From assembly GCF_001552175.1 (NCBI RefSeq), contig NZ_BCQR01000114.1, forward strand, positions 1-40,738: 40,738 nucleotides of DNA, written 5' to 3'. Shown here piece after piece: positions 17,808 through 26,077 of this stretch. Positions within the stretch are counted from its first letter, which is position 1, and each line of letters begins with the position of its first letter. Origin of the DNA: Actinomadura kijaniata NBRC 14229 (GTDB lineage Bacteria; Actinomycetota; Actinomycetes; Streptosporangiales; Streptosporangiaceae). A model generated the notes under the pieces. That model saw only the letters and a program-made list of their open reading frames with translations, was not told the origin of the DNA and did no database searches. Made by a program: the position numbers and the translations under genes.

Positions 17808-18932
17808 ATGCCCGTCGCACGTCGGGGCAGGCGCACGGCCCTGCTCGCGGCCGCCGCCGCCCTGCTGCCGCTGCTGGCCGCCGTCGGACCCGCCCAGGCC
17901 GCCCCACCCGAGCACGGCGTCGGCGCGCGCGGGCCGCTGGTGGTCGGGCACCGGGGCGCGCCCGGCTACCGGCCCGAGCACACCCTGGCCTCCTACGAGC
18001 TGGCCGTGCGGATGAACGCCGACTACATCGAGCCGGACCTGGTGCCCACCAAGGACGGCGAGCTGGTCGCCCGGCACGAGAACGAGATCGGCGGCACCAC
18101 CGACGTGGCGGGGCGCCCCGAGTTCGCCGGCCGGAAGAAGACCAAGACGATCGACGGCGCGAAGGTGACCGGCTGGTTCACCGAGGACTTCACGCTGAAG
18201 GAGCTGAAGACGCTGCGCGCGGTGGAGCGCATCCCCGCCGTCCGCCGGCACGGCACCCTCTACAACGGCCGCTACCAGGTCCCGACCCTCCAGGAGGTCA
18301 TCGACCTGGCCAAGCGCCTCAGCCGGCAGCACCACCGGCGGATCGGGATCTTCCCCGAGACCAAGCACCCGACCTACTTCCGCTCCATCGGCCTGCCGCT
18401 GGAGGAGCGGGTGATCCGCGTCCTCAAGCGCAACGGGATGGACCACCGCGACGGCCGGGCGATCGTCCAGTCGTTCGAGCCGACCAGCCTGAAGATCATG
18501 AACCGGGGGCTGCGGGTGCCGCTGCTCCAGGCGATCTCCACCTCCGGCGCGCCCTACGACACCGTCGCGAGCGGGAAGGGCCCGACCTTCGACGACATGG
18601 TCACCCCCGCCGGGCTCAAGGAGATCTCCACCTACGCCGACATGATCGGCCCGGAGAAGACCCGCGTGATCCCCAACCGGCCCGACGGGACCATGGGCAC
18701 CCCCACCCCGCTGGTGCGCGACGCGCACGCCGCCGGGCTGAAGGTCGTCGTCTACACCTTCCGCAACGAGAACCAGTTCCTGCCCAGGGACCTGCGCGTC
18801 GGCACGGACCCCGGCGACTACGGGCAGGCGTTCCGCGAGTACGCGGCCTTCTACCGCACCGGCATCGACGGGGTGTGGAGCGACAACCCCGACACCGCCG
18901 TCGAGGCCCGCGAGGACCTGCGCGGGAACTGA
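17808..18932 (+). CDS. Secreted glycerophosphodiester phosphodiesterase
   Basis: Exported 374-residue GDPD-family enzyme that cleaves glycerophosphodiesters to glycerol-3-phosphate and an alcohol, supplying phosphate or carbon from phospholipid or teichoic-acid debris. The signal peptide has several Arg, a hydrophobic core and an AQA-A cleavage site near residue 28. The catalytic start is VVGHRGAPGYRPEHT (His-Arg and Glu), followed by YIEPDLVPTKDGELVARHE with the metal-binding Glu/Asp and second His. A Lys-rich insertion is present before IGIFPETKHPTYF. The C-terminus has VVYTFRNEN and GIDGVWSDNPD. It matches the longer, GlpQ-like type. The ATG at 17808 follows AAGGA by seven bases. It converges on the DUF2293 gene. 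Confidence 0.9.
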   Translation: MPVARRGRRTALLAAAAALLPLLAAVGPAQAAPPEHGVGARGPLVVGHRGAPGYRPEHTLASYELAVRMNADYIEPDLVPTKDGELVARHENEIGGTTDVAGRPEFAGRKKTKTIDGAKVTGWFTEDFTLKELKTLRAVERIPAVRRHGTLYNGRYQVPTLQEVIDLAKRLSRQHHRRIGIFPETKHPTYFRSIGLPLEERVIRVLKRNGMDHRDGRAIVQSFEPTSLKIMNRGLRVPLLQAISTSGAPYDTVASGKGPTFDDMVTPAGLKEISTYADMIGPEKTRVIPNRPDGTMGTPTPLVRDAHAAGLKVVVYTFRNENQFLPRDLRVGTDPGDYGQAFREYAAFYRTGIDGVWSDNPDTAVEAREDLRGN

Positions 18933-18939
18933 GCGGGAA

Positions 18940-18957
18940 CTGAGCGGGCCCGCTCAG
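18940..18957. terminator. 18-bp palindrome over the DUF2293 stop codon
   Basis: CTGAGCGGGCCCGCTCAG is a perfect palindrome between two converging genes and includes the DUF2293 stop (18954-18956). Just before it an 11-bp direct repeat (GCGGGAACTGA at 18922-18932 and 18933-18943) duplicates the end of the glycerophosphodiesterase gene with its stop. Confidence 0.5.
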
Positions 18958-20006
18958 GCCCGCCAGCGGGCGAGCACGGCGTCGACGGTGCCGCGGATCC
19001 GGGACCTGGCCTCGGTCCGCGGCACCCCCGCCATCAGCAGGTCGTCGTAGTCGGTGTCCAGGTGCCGCACCGAGGCGACCACCGCCAGGGTGACGGCCTC
19101 GGGGTCCAGGTCCCGGGCCGCGGCCGTGCGGCCCACCCGGCCGCTGCCGCGCAGCCCCGCGTGCCGGGCGATCACCGCGGCGCGATCGGGCGGGCAGCCG
19201 GGGAACAGCCGCCGGATCTCGGCCGCCATCGCCTCCTGGAACTCCACGTCCTCGGCGGCGCGGCGCTCCCGGTCGCGCTCGCGGCGGCGGGTCCGCACCT
19301 CCTCGTCGGCGAGGCACCGCTCCTCGGCGCGCTCCAGCGCCTCCTCCTCCACCAGCAGGCCGCGCCGCTCGTAGCGCTTGCGCCGCCGGTTGTACTGCAC
19401 GACCGCGACCGACAGGCGGCTCTCCTTCTTGGCCCGCCGGGTCAGCGCCACGTTCCCCGAGGGCAGGAACACCAGGTGGTCCAGGTCGGCGCAGGTCAGG
19501 CAGAGCGGCGCGCCGTCCTCGACGAGCTGGAACCGGTCGGTGCCGTAGCAGGCCGTGCAAGTCCACCGCTCCCTTTCGGGGACCAGGACCTCCAGGTCGG
19601 GGGCCTTGTCGAGCTTGGCGGCCAGCCGCTGCCGCTGGGCGTCGGTGAGATCGGGCGCGATCCAGTGCGTGCGGAACAGGGCGTCGTCGCGCCCGCCGGG
19701 GGTGAACCGCAGCGGGCGGCGGTCGCGGGTCGCGGCGGTGTAGGCCGCCTCGCCGGGCTCCCATCCCTTGTCCCGCGCCCAGTCGCCGAGCGCGCGGGCG
19801 GCGGCGGCCAGCCGGTCGGGACGCACCTGCGTCGCCTCCGACAGCGGGTCGACGCGGCCCTGCCGCCACTCGTCCACCTGGGCCTGCCGCAGCCACCGCA
19901 GCCGGACGAACACCTCGACCGGCGACACCGTCCTGGCCCGCCGCGTCGCCGCGTCGGCGGCCTCCCGCACCCGGCGCGCCAGCCGGGATTCGTGCACCTC
20001 GCTCAC
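18954..20006 (-). CDS. DUF2293 domain protein
   Basis: A 350-residue protein. The C-terminal 95 residues match DUF2293: FQEAMAAEIRRLFPGCPPDRA, then GLRGSGRVGRTAAARDLDPEAVTLAVVASVRHLDTDYDDLLMAGVPR. The middle has two CxxC pairs (CTACYG and CLTCAD) that could bind one zinc. A highly charged Arg/Glu coiled-coil-like helix follows (EEEALERAEERCLADEEVRTRRRERDRERR). Nucleic-acid binding is a reasonable guess; no function is established for the family. The GTG at 20006 is used; an ATG at 20045 would add 13 residues. Neither has a good ribosome site. Its promoter must lie among the two LacI operators in the divergent space, so the ribose regulator may affect it. Confidence 0.82.
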   Translation of the reverse strand: MSEVHESRLARRVREAADAATRRARTVSPVEVFVRLRWLRQAQVDEWRQGRVDPLSEATQVRPDRLAAAARALGDWARDKGWEPGEAAYTAATRDRRPLRFTPGGRDDALFRTHWIAPDLTDAQRQRLAAKLDKAPDLEVLVPERERWTCTACYGTDRFQLVEDGAPLCLTCADLDHLVFLPSGNVALTRRAKKESRLSVAVVQYNRRRKRYERRGLLVEEEALERAEERCLADEEVRTRRRERDRERRAAEDVEFQEAMAAEIRRLFPGCPPDRAAVIARHAGLRGSGRVGRTAAARDLDPEAVTLAVVASVRHLDTDYDDLLMAGVPRTEARSRIRGTVDAVLARWRA

Positions 20007-20057
20007 GCGGGCCCACGGTAACGGTCCCGACCTGCGCTTGCACATTGGGCGAGGGTT

Positions 20058-20073
20058 GTGTAAACGTTTACAC
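20058..20073. promoter_or_regulatory. LacI-family operator 1
   Basis: GTGTAAACGTTTACAC is a perfect 16-bp palindrome with the central CG typical of LacI-family sites. It lies 38 bp upstream of the LacI-type regulator gene, in the space shared with the divergent DUF2293 gene. Confidence 0.85.
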
Positions 20074-20082
20074 GAGCTTTTC

Positions 20083-20096
20083 TGTAATCGTTTACA
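20083..20096. promoter_or_regulatory. LacI-family operator 2
   Basis: TGTAATCGTTTACA is the same palindrome with one mismatched pair. Its centre is 24 bp from that of operator 1, so the two sites are offset by slightly over two helical turns. It ends 15 bp before the regulator's ATG, so binding should block transcription of the ribose operon. Confidence 0.8.
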
Positions 20097-20111
20097 CGCA
20101 GGGGAGGTGAC

Positions 20112-21128
20112 ATGGCGAGCGTGAAGGACGTCGCGCGGCTGGCCGGCGTGTCGGTCGCGACCGTCTCGCGCGTGCTGAACGACAGCGCGCCCGTCACCGA
20201 ACGGACCCGGGAGCGGGTCCTGGCGGCGGTCGCCGAGCTCGGCTACCGGCCCAACGCGGTCGCCCGCTCGCTGCGCACCGACGCCACCGGCACCATCGGC
20301 CTGGTGATCGGGGACATCCTCAACCCGTTCTTCACCGAGCTGGCCCGCGCCGCGGAGGACGAGGCGCGCCAGCGCGGCTACTCGGTGGTCATCGGCAACG
20401 CCGACGAGCGCGCCGACCTCCAGGACCACTACGTGCGCACGCTGCTGGAGCGCCGGGTGGACGGGCTGCTGCTGTGCCCCACCGCCGAGATCACCCCGCT
20501 GGTGCGCGACCTGGTGGACGACGGCCTGCCGCTGGTCTTCCTGGACCGGACGCTGCCCGGCCTGGACGTGCCGACGGTGCGCGCCGACGGGACGGCCGCG
20601 ATCGGCGCGCTGGTGGCGCATCTGAAGGGGCTCGGGCACCGGCGGATCGCGTTCATCTCCGGTCCGGCGCTGCTGTCGACCGGGCGGGAGCGGACCGACG
20701 CGTTCATGGTCGGGATGGCCCGGCACGGGCTCGCGGTCCGGCCCGAGTACCTGGAGAGCGGCGACTTCCAGGCCGCCAGCGGGCGGGCGGCGACCGCGCG
20801 CCTGCTGGACCTGCCCGAACCCCCCGAGGCGATCTTCGCGGGGGACAACCTGATGGCGCTGGGCGCGCTGGACGAGATCCGGGCGCGCGGCCTGGCGATC
20901 CCCGGGGACGTGGCGCTGGCCTCCTACGACGACGTGCCCTGGTTCACCCATCTCGACCCGCCGATCACCGCGATCGCCCAGCCGGTGCGCGAGCTGGGGC
21001 GGCGCGCGGTGGCGGCGCTGGCCGACCGCATCGCGGGCGGCCCGGTGGAGCCGGTCGAGCTGCGGGCCCGGCTGGTGGTGCGTCGTTCGTGCGGGGAGCC
21101 GGAGCGGGAAGAAGGGAGCGGTCGATGA
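20112..21128 (+). CDS. LacI-family repressor of the ribose-type operon
   Basis: A 338-residue DNA-binding sugar sensor. The N-terminal helix-turn-helix and hinge are intact (VKDVARLAGVSVATVSRVLN, then LGYRPNAVARSLRT). A periplasmic-binding-protein-like core (GTIGLVIGDILNPFFTELARAAE, FISGPALLSTGRERTDAF, FAGDNLMALGALDEI, ALASYDDVPW) would bind the inducer, probably ribose or a phosphorylated derivative. A strong GGGGAGGTGA precedes the ATG. It is the first gene of the operon, overlaps the ATPase gene by four bases (ATGA at 21125-21128), and two palindromic operators lie directly upstream, so it should repress itself and the transporter together. It is RbsR-like by context; sugar specificity is inferred from the ribokinase gene. 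Confidence 0.9.
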   Translation: MASVKDVARLAGVSVATVSRVLNDSAPVTERTRERVLAAVAELGYRPNAVARSLRTDATGTIGLVIGDILNPFFTELARAAEDEARQRGYSVVIGNADERADLQDHYVRTLLERRVDGLLLCPTAEITPLVRDLVDDGLPLVFLDRTLPGLDVPTVRADGTAAIGALVAHLKGLGHRRIAFISGPALLSTGRERTDAFMVGMARHGLAVRPEYLESGDFQAASGRAATARLLDLPEPPEAIFAGDNLMALGALDEIRARGLAIPGDVALASYDDVPWFTHLDPPITAIAQPVRELGRRAVAALADRIAGGPVEPVELRARLVVRRSCGEPEREEGSGR

Positions 21129-22627
21129 CGGCCGAGAAAGAGATCCTGCGCGTCCGGGGGTTGCGCAAGGCGTTCCCCGGCGTGGTCGCGCTGGACGGGG
21201 TCGACTTCGACCTGCGCCCGGGCGAGGTGCACGTGCTGCTCGGCGAGAACGGCGCGGGCAAGAGCACGCTGATCAAGACGCTGTCGGGCGCGCACCGGCC
21301 CGACGCCGGGACGATCGAGGTGGACGGGGAGGTCACCGAGATCCGGTCGGCGCAGGACGCCGCCCGGCTCGGGATCGCCACCATCTACCAGGAGTTCAAC
21401 CTGGTCCCCGAGCTGACGGTCGCGGAGAACCTGTTCCTCGGCCGCCCGCCCCGCCGGTTCGGGCTGGTGGACCGCGGGGCGATGCGCGAGGCCGCGCGCG
21501 GGCTGCTGGAACGGGTCGGCGTGGACGTCGACCCCGGCGCCCGCATGGGCGACCTCGGCATCGCCCGCGCCCAGATGGTGGAGATCGCCAAGGCGCTCGG
21601 CCTGGACGCCCGCGTGCTGATCATGGACGAGCCGACCGCCGTGCTGACCACCGGCGAGGTGGACCGGCTCTTCGAGATCGTGACGGCGCTGCGCGACCAG
21701 GGCGTGGCGGTCGTGTTCATCACCCACCACCTGGAGGAGATCCCCCGGGTGGGGGACCGGGTGACGGTGCTGCGCGACGGCCGCTCGGTCGGCCGGGTGC
21801 CCGCCGACACCCCCGAACCCGAGCTGGTGCGCCTGATGGTGGGCCGCTCGATCGAGCAGCAGTACCCCCGGGAGCGCCCGGGCGCCGGCGAGCCGCTGCT
21901 GCGGGTGCGCGGGCTGCGCCGCGCCGGGGTGTTCGAGGACGTCTCGTTCGAGGTGCGCGCCGGCGAGGTCGTCGGCCTGGCCGGGCTGGTCGGCGCGGGC
22001 CGCACCGAGGTGGCCCGCGCGGTGTTCGGCGCCGACCCCTACGACGGCGGCGAGGTGGAGGTGGACGGCGCCCCGCTGCGCGGCGGCGACGTGCACGCCG
22101 CGATGGAGGCGGGCCTCGGCCTGGTCCCCGAGGACCGCAAGGGGCAGGGCCTGGTGCTGGACGCCGACGTCGCCGAGAACCTCGGCCTGGTCACCCTCAA
22201 CCGCGCGGTGCGCGGCGGGTTCGTCGACCGGGCCGGGCAGCGCCGCCGCGCCGCCGCGATGGCGGGCGACCTCAAGGTGCGCATGAGCGGCCTGCACCAG
22301 CCGGTCCGCACGCTGTCGGGCGGCAACCAGCAGAAGGTCGTCATCGGCAAGTGGCTGATGGCCGACGCCCGGGTGCTGATCCTCGACGAGCCGACGCGCG
22401 GCGTCGACGTCGGCGCCAAGGTCGAGATCTACCGACTGATCAACTCTCTCACCGCCGCCGGGCACGCGGTGCTCATGATCTCCAGCGACCTCCCCGAGGT
22501 GCTGGGCATGAGCGACCGGGTGCTGGTCATGGCGCGCGGAAGGCTCGCCGGGGAACTTCCGGCGGGCGAGGCGACCCAGGACGCGGTGATGGCGCTGGCC
22601 GTCTCGGACACAGGGAAGGAATCGTGA
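21125..22627 (+). CDS. rbsA: Ribose-type ABC transporter ATPase with two nucleotide-binding domains
   Basis: Energises sugar import; 500 residues, the usual RbsA/MglA length. The first domain has Walker A GENGAGKST (40-48), Q-loop IYQEF, Walker B VLIMDEPTAVL and the FITHHLEEI switch. The second domain has the degenerate P-loop GLVGAGRTEV, signature LSGGNQQKVVIGKW and Walker B LILDEPTRGVDVG, as is normal for the CUT2 class, where only one site is fully competent. It starts inside the stop of the regulator (ATGA), and its own stop shares a base with the next start (TGATG), so the operon is translationally coupled. The ribose preference is inferred from operon content, not from residues. Confidence 0.92.
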   Translation: MTAEKEILRVRGLRKAFPGVVALDGVDFDLRPGEVHVLLGENGAGKSTLIKTLSGAHRPDAGTIEVDGEVTEIRSAQDAARLGIATIYQEFNLVPELTVAENLFLGRPPRRFGLVDRGAMREAARGLLERVGVDVDPGARMGDLGIARAQMVEIAKALGLDARVLIMDEPTAVLTTGEVDRLFEIVTALRDQGVAVVFITHHLEEIPRVGDRVTVLRDGRSVGRVPADTPEPELVRLMVGRSIEQQYPRERPGAGEPLLRVRGLRRAGVFEDVSFEVRAGEVVGLAGLVGAGRTEVARAVFGADPYDGGEVEVDGAPLRGGDVHAAMEAGLGLVPEDRKGQGLVLDADVAENLGLVTLNRAVRGGFVDRAGQRRRAAAMAGDLKVRMSGLHQPVRTLSGGNQQKVVIGKWLMADARVLILDEPTRGVDVGAKVEIYRLINSLTAAGHAVLMISSDLPEVLGMSDRVLVMARGRLAGELPAGEATQDAVMALAVSDTGKES

Positions 22628-24579
22628 TGTCTGCGGACACGCTGCGCGAGCAGCCGCGGAAGCAGGGCGCGCCGGGCACGGCGCGGCGCCTGCTGGGGGA
22701 CAACGGGGCGCTGGTCGGGCTCGCCGTGCTGGTGGTCGCGCTGGCGGTGCTGTCGGGCGACTTCCTGACCGTGACGAACCTGCTGAACGTCGGCGTGCAG
22801 GCGGCGGTGACCGCCATCCTGGCCTTCGGCGTCACCTTCGTCATCGTCACCGCCGGGATCGACCTGTCGGTGGGCGCGGTCGCCGCGCTGTCGGCGGTCG
22901 TGCTGGCCTGGACCGCCACCGACGGCGGCGTGCCCTGGCCGGTGGCGCTGGTGCTGGCGGTGCTGGTCGGCGTCGCCGCCGGGCTGGTCAACGGCGCGTT
23001 GATCACCTTCGGCAAGCTGCCGCCGTTCATCGCCACCCTGGCGATGCTGGGCGTGGCGCGCGGCCTGGCGCTGGTGATCTCCGAGGGCAGCCCGATCGCG
23101 CTGCCCAGGGCCGTCACCCGCCTCGGCGACACCATCGGCGACTACCTGCCGGTCCCGGTCCTCGTCATGATCGTGATGGGGCTGCTGACCGCGCTGGTCC
23201 TCGCCCGCACCTACAGCGGCCGCGCGATGTACGCGATCGGCGGCAACGAGGAGGCCGCCCGGCTGTCGGGCATCCGCGTCGACCGGCAGAAGCTGGTGAC
23301 CTACGCGCTGTCGGGCGCGTTCGCCGCCGTGGCCGGGATCGTGCTGGCCTCCCGGCTGGCCTCGGCGCAGCCGCAGGCCGCCAGCGGCTACGAGCTGGAC
23401 GCCATCGCCGCCGTCGTCATCGGCGGGGCCAGCCTGTCGGGCGGCAAGGGCCGGGCGTTCGGCACCCTGGTCGGCGCGCTCATCCTGGCGGTGCTGCGCA
23501 ACGGCCTGAACCTGCTGTCGGTGTCGGCGTTCTGGCAGCAGGTCGTGATCGGCGTGGTGATCGCGCTGGCGGTGCTGCTGGACACCGTCCGCCGGGGCGG
23601 CGGCCTCCGCGGCCTGAAGGGACGCCCGGTGGCGTTCTGGGCGGGTGGCGTCGCCGTGCTGGCGGCCGTCGTCGCCATCGCCGTGGGCGTCGCGTCCACC
23701 GGCTCCAGGACCGGCACGACCGGCGCGGGCGGCGGCGGCCTGAAGATCGGCCTGTCGGTGTCCACGCTCAACAACCCGTTCTTCGTGCAGTTCCGCCAGG
23801 GCGCCGAGGAGGAGGCGAGGAGGCAGGGCGTGTCCCTGACCGTCGGCGACGCCCAGAACGACGCCTCCCAGCAGGTCAACCAGGTGCAGAACTACACCAG
23901 CCAGAACGTCAGGGCGATCATCGTCAACCCGGTCGACTCCGACGCCGCCGCGCCCGCCGTGCAGGCGGCCGGCCGCGCGAAGATCCCCGTGATCGCCGCC
24001 GACCGGGGCGTCAACGGCGCGCCGGTCGCCCAGCTCGTCGCCTCCGACAACGTCGCCGGTGGACGCGACGCGGCCCGGCAGCTGGCCAAGGAGCTCGGTG
24101 AGAAGGGCAAGGTCGTGGTGATCCAGGGGCAGCCCGGCACCTCCGCCTCCCGCGAGCGCGGCCAGGGCTTCGAGGAGGGCATCCGGCAGTACCCCGGCAT
24201 CCGGGTGGCGGCCAAGCAGCCCGCCGACTTCGACCGCACCAAGGGCCTGGACGTCATGACCAACCTCCTGCAGTCCCACCCCGACGTGACCGGGGTGTTC
24301 GCCGAGAACGACGAGATGGCCCTCGGCGCGATCAAGGCGCTCGGCGCGAAGGCGGGCGGGCAGGTCAAGGTCATCGGGTTCGACGGCACCCCCGACGGGA
24401 TCAAGGCCGTGCGGGCGGGCACCCTCACCGCCACCGTCGCCCAGCAGCCCCGGCTGCTCGGCCAGATGGCGGTGCAGGCCGCGATCAGGGCGGCGAAGGG
24501 TGAGAGGATCGAGGCCACGGCCGCGGTCCCGGTGAAGATCGCCACCCGCGAGAACGCGGCCGAGTTCGCCACCTCCTGA
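22627..24579 (+). CDS. Fused sugar ABC permease and substrate-binding protein (RbsC-RbsB)
   Basis: One 650-residue protein combining two normally separate subunits. Residues 1 to about 335 are an RbsC-type permease with multiple helices and the family motifs ITAGIDLSVGAV-like (VTAGIDLSVGAVAALS), LPPFIATLAMLGVARG, GRAMYAIGGNEEAARLSGI and VVIGGASLSGGKGRAFGTLVGA. One more hydrophobic helix (about 337-358) and a Gly/Thr linker follow. From about residue 372 comes an RbsB-type binding domain (KIGLSVSTLNNPFFVQF, VNPVDSDAAAPAV, VIAADRGVNGAPV, FAENDEMALGAIKA, VKVIGFDGTPDGI). The extra helix would place the binding domain outside, tethered at the entry. No internal stop or start signal is visible. It starts in the stop of rbsA with GGAAGGA upstream. 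Confidence 0.93.
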   Translation: MSADTLREQPRKQGAPGTARRLLGDNGALVGLAVLVVALAVLSGDFLTVTNLLNVGVQAAVTAILAFGVTFVIVTAGIDLSVGAVAALSAVVLAWTATDGGVPWPVALVLAVLVGVAAGLVNGALITFGKLPPFIATLAMLGVARGLALVISEGSPIALPRAVTRLGDTIGDYLPVPVLVMIVMGLLTALVLARTYSGRAMYAIGGNEEAARLSGIRVDRQKLVTYALSGAFAAVAGIVLASRLASAQPQAASGYELDAIAAVVIGGASLSGGKGRAFGTLVGALILAVLRNGLNLLSVSAFWQQVVIGVVIALAVLLDTVRRGGGLRGLKGRPVAFWAGGVAVLAAVVAIAVGVASTGSRTGTTGAGGGGLKIGLSVSTLNNPFFVQFRQGAEEEARRQGVSLTVGDAQNDASQQVNQVQNYTSQNVRAIIVNPVDSDAAAPAVQAAGRAKIPVIAADRGVNGAPVAQLVASDNVAGGRDAARQLAKELGEKGKVVVIQGQPGTSASRERGQGFEEGIRQYPGIRVAAKQPADFDRTKGLDVMTNLLQSHPDVTGVFAENDEMALGAIKALGAKAGGQVKVIGFDGTPDGIKAVRAGTLTATVAQQPRLLGQMAVQAAIRAAKGERIEATAAVPVKIATRENAAEFATS

Positions 24580-24590
24580 CGGGAGCAGAT

Positions 24591-25493
24591 GTGTCACACG
24601 AAGTGGTCGTGGTCGGCTCGGTCAACGCGGACCTGGTGGTCGGCGTCGACCGGTGGCCCGGTCCGGGGGAGACCGTGCTGGGCTCGGACCTGGCCACCCA
24701 CCCCGGCGGCAAGGGCGCCAACCAGGCGGTCGCGGCGGCCCGGCTCGGCGGCCGGGTCGCGCTGCTCGGCCGGATCGGCGGCGACGGGCACGGCGACCTG
24801 CTGCGCGGCTCGCTCGCCGACGCCGGGGTGGACCTGGCGCACCTGCTGGTCACCGACGCCCCCACCGGCGTCGCGCTGATCACGGTCGGGCCGGACGGCG
24901 ACAACACCATCATCGTGTCGCCGGGCGCCAACGCCCACCTGTCGGAGGACGACGTCGCCGCCGCCCGCGACCTGCTCGCGGGCGCGACGGTGGTGTCGTT
25001 CCAGCTGGAGGTGCCGCGGCCGACGGTGCTGGCGGCGGCGCGGACCGCCGCCGGGGGCGGGGCGCGGGTCGTGCTGAACCTGTCCCCGGCCGCGATGGTC
25101 CCGGACGAGCTGCTGGGACTGTGCGACCCGCTGGTGGTGAACGAGCACGAGGCGGCGTTCCTGCTGCCGGACCACAGCGCCGAGGACGACCCGGCGGCGC
25201 TCGCGGCGGCCCTGCGGGAACGCGGCCCCCGCTCCGTCGTGATCACGCTCGGCGCGGACGGCGCGCTGGTCGCCACGGGCGAGGAGATCCGGGTGGTCCC
25301 CTCGCCGAAGGTGAACCCGGTGGACACCACCGGGGCCGGGGACGCGTTCACCGCCGCCCTGTGCCTGCGGCTGGCGCGCGGCGACGACCTGGTGACGGCG
25401 GCGCGGTTCGCGGTGCGGGTCGGCGCGGCGGCCGTCCGGAAGGCGGGGGCGCAGAGCTCCTATCCGACCGGCGTGGACGAGCTGCCCGGCTGA
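24591..25493 (+). CDS. rbsK: Ribokinase
   Basis: PfkB-family kinase that phosphorylates imported ribose at O5 so it can enter the pentose phosphate pathway; 300 residues. The substrate motif HPGGKGANQAVAAARLG is at 38-54. The ATP/catalytic motif VDTTGAGDAF is at 245-253 with catalytic base Asp251. VNEHEAAFL is at 183-191. The GTG start is preceded by GGGAG at six bases and lies 11 bp after the transporter fusion gene, completing the regulator-ATPase-permease/binding-kinase operon. No rbsD mutarotase gene is present. The last 34 bases overlap the end of the converging DedA-family gene. Other pentoses or deoxyribose are possible substrates. Confidence 0.9.
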   Translation: MSHEVVVVGSVNADLVVGVDRWPGPGETVLGSDLATHPGGKGANQAVAAARLGGRVALLGRIGGDGHGDLLRGSLADAGVDLAHLLVTDAPTGVALITVGPDGDNTIIVSPGANAHLSEDDVAAARDLLAGATVVSFQLEVPRPTVLAAARTAAGGGARVVLNLSPAAMVPDELLGLCDPLVVNEHEAAFLLPDHSAEDDPAALAAALRERGPRSVVITLGADGALVATGEEIRVVPSPKVNPVDTTGAGDAFTAALCLRLARGDDLVTAARFAVRVGAAAVRKAGAQSSYPTGVDELPG

Positions 25494-25987
25494 TCCTGCG
25501 CGACGGTCTCCTCCGGCGCGCCGCCCCGGCGGCGCCGCCGGAGGACCACCAGCCCGGTGACCAGCGCCGCCACGGCCACGACCAGCGCCGCGGCGGCCGG
25601 CGGCGACTCGCGGAACACCTTCAGCCAGCCCCACACGACCGCGTACCCGCCGACGATCCACGGCGGCGTCCACAGCGCCGCCCCGATCACCGAGCCGAGC
25701 ATGAAGCGGGGCAGCGGCATCCGCGTCACCCCGGCGCAGATCGGGATGGCGTGCCGGATCCCGGCGACCCAGTGCGCCCCGACGATCGCCAGGACGCCGC
25801 GCCGGGCCACCATCGCCTCGACCCGGCGCAGCCGTCCCTCGCCGATCCGGCGGCCGAGCTTGGACGTATAAATCCGCGGTCCCACCGCGCGGCCGATCCA
25901 GTAGTAGACCATCCCGCGCACGAAGATGATCGCGACGGCGACCGAGACGCCCAGCCACAGCGGCAGTCCGCGGAAGAAATCGATCAT
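25460..25987 (-). CDS. DedA-family membrane protein
   Basis: A 175-residue integral membrane protein of the DedA/SNARE-associated (VTT) family, whose members act in lipid flipping and membrane homeostasis. Visible are a first helix (WLGVSVAVAIIFVRGMVYYWIGRAVG), the amphipathic middle (RRVEAMVARRGVLAIVGAHWVAGIRHAIPICAGVTRMPLPRF), a helix with GAALWTPPWIVGGYAVVWGW, and a final helix (AAAALVVAVAALVTGLVVL) followed by Arg residues. The family's re-entrant G-x-R segment is kept as AGIRHAIP. The C-terminal tail is polar. GAGGAA lies upstream of the ATG. Its 3' end overlaps rbsK on the other strand by 34 bp. It is shorter than typical DedA proteins (about 200) but has the core. Confidence 0.82.
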   Translation of the reverse strand: MIDFFRGLPLWLGVSVAVAIIFVRGMVYYWIGRAVGPRIYTSKLGRRIGEGRLRRVEAMVARRGVLAIVGAHWVAGIRHAIPICAGVTRMPLPRFMLGSVIGAALWTPPWIVGGYAVVWGWLKVFRESPPAAAALVVAVAALVTGLVVLRRRRRGGAPEETVAQDQPGSSSTPVG

Positions 25988-26043
25988 GAGGCGGGCTTCC
26001 TCGTTCCGGGTCGGTGCTGCGGGCGGTCGGGTCGGATCTCGAT

Positions 26044-26059
26044 GTTAGGTCGCCCTAAC
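26044..26059. promoter_or_regulatory. Inverted repeat upstream of the DedA-family gene
   Basis: GTTAGG (26044-26049) and CCTAAC (26054-26059) are perfect 6-bp arms around TCGC. The repeat lies between the stop of the PH-domain gene (26078) and the start of the DedA-family gene (25987), both on the minus strand. It could be a small terminator for the former or an operator for the latter. It has TTAGG/CCTAA arms like iron boxes but the wrong spacing. Confidence 0.35.
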
Positions 26060-26077
26060 TTCGAGCGCCACCCCGGG

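Noticed and set aside
26044..26059. Possible iron box (DtxR/IdeR site)
   Set aside because: Arms TTAGG/CCTAA are separated by 4 bases instead of about 9, so the 19-bp consensus is not met.
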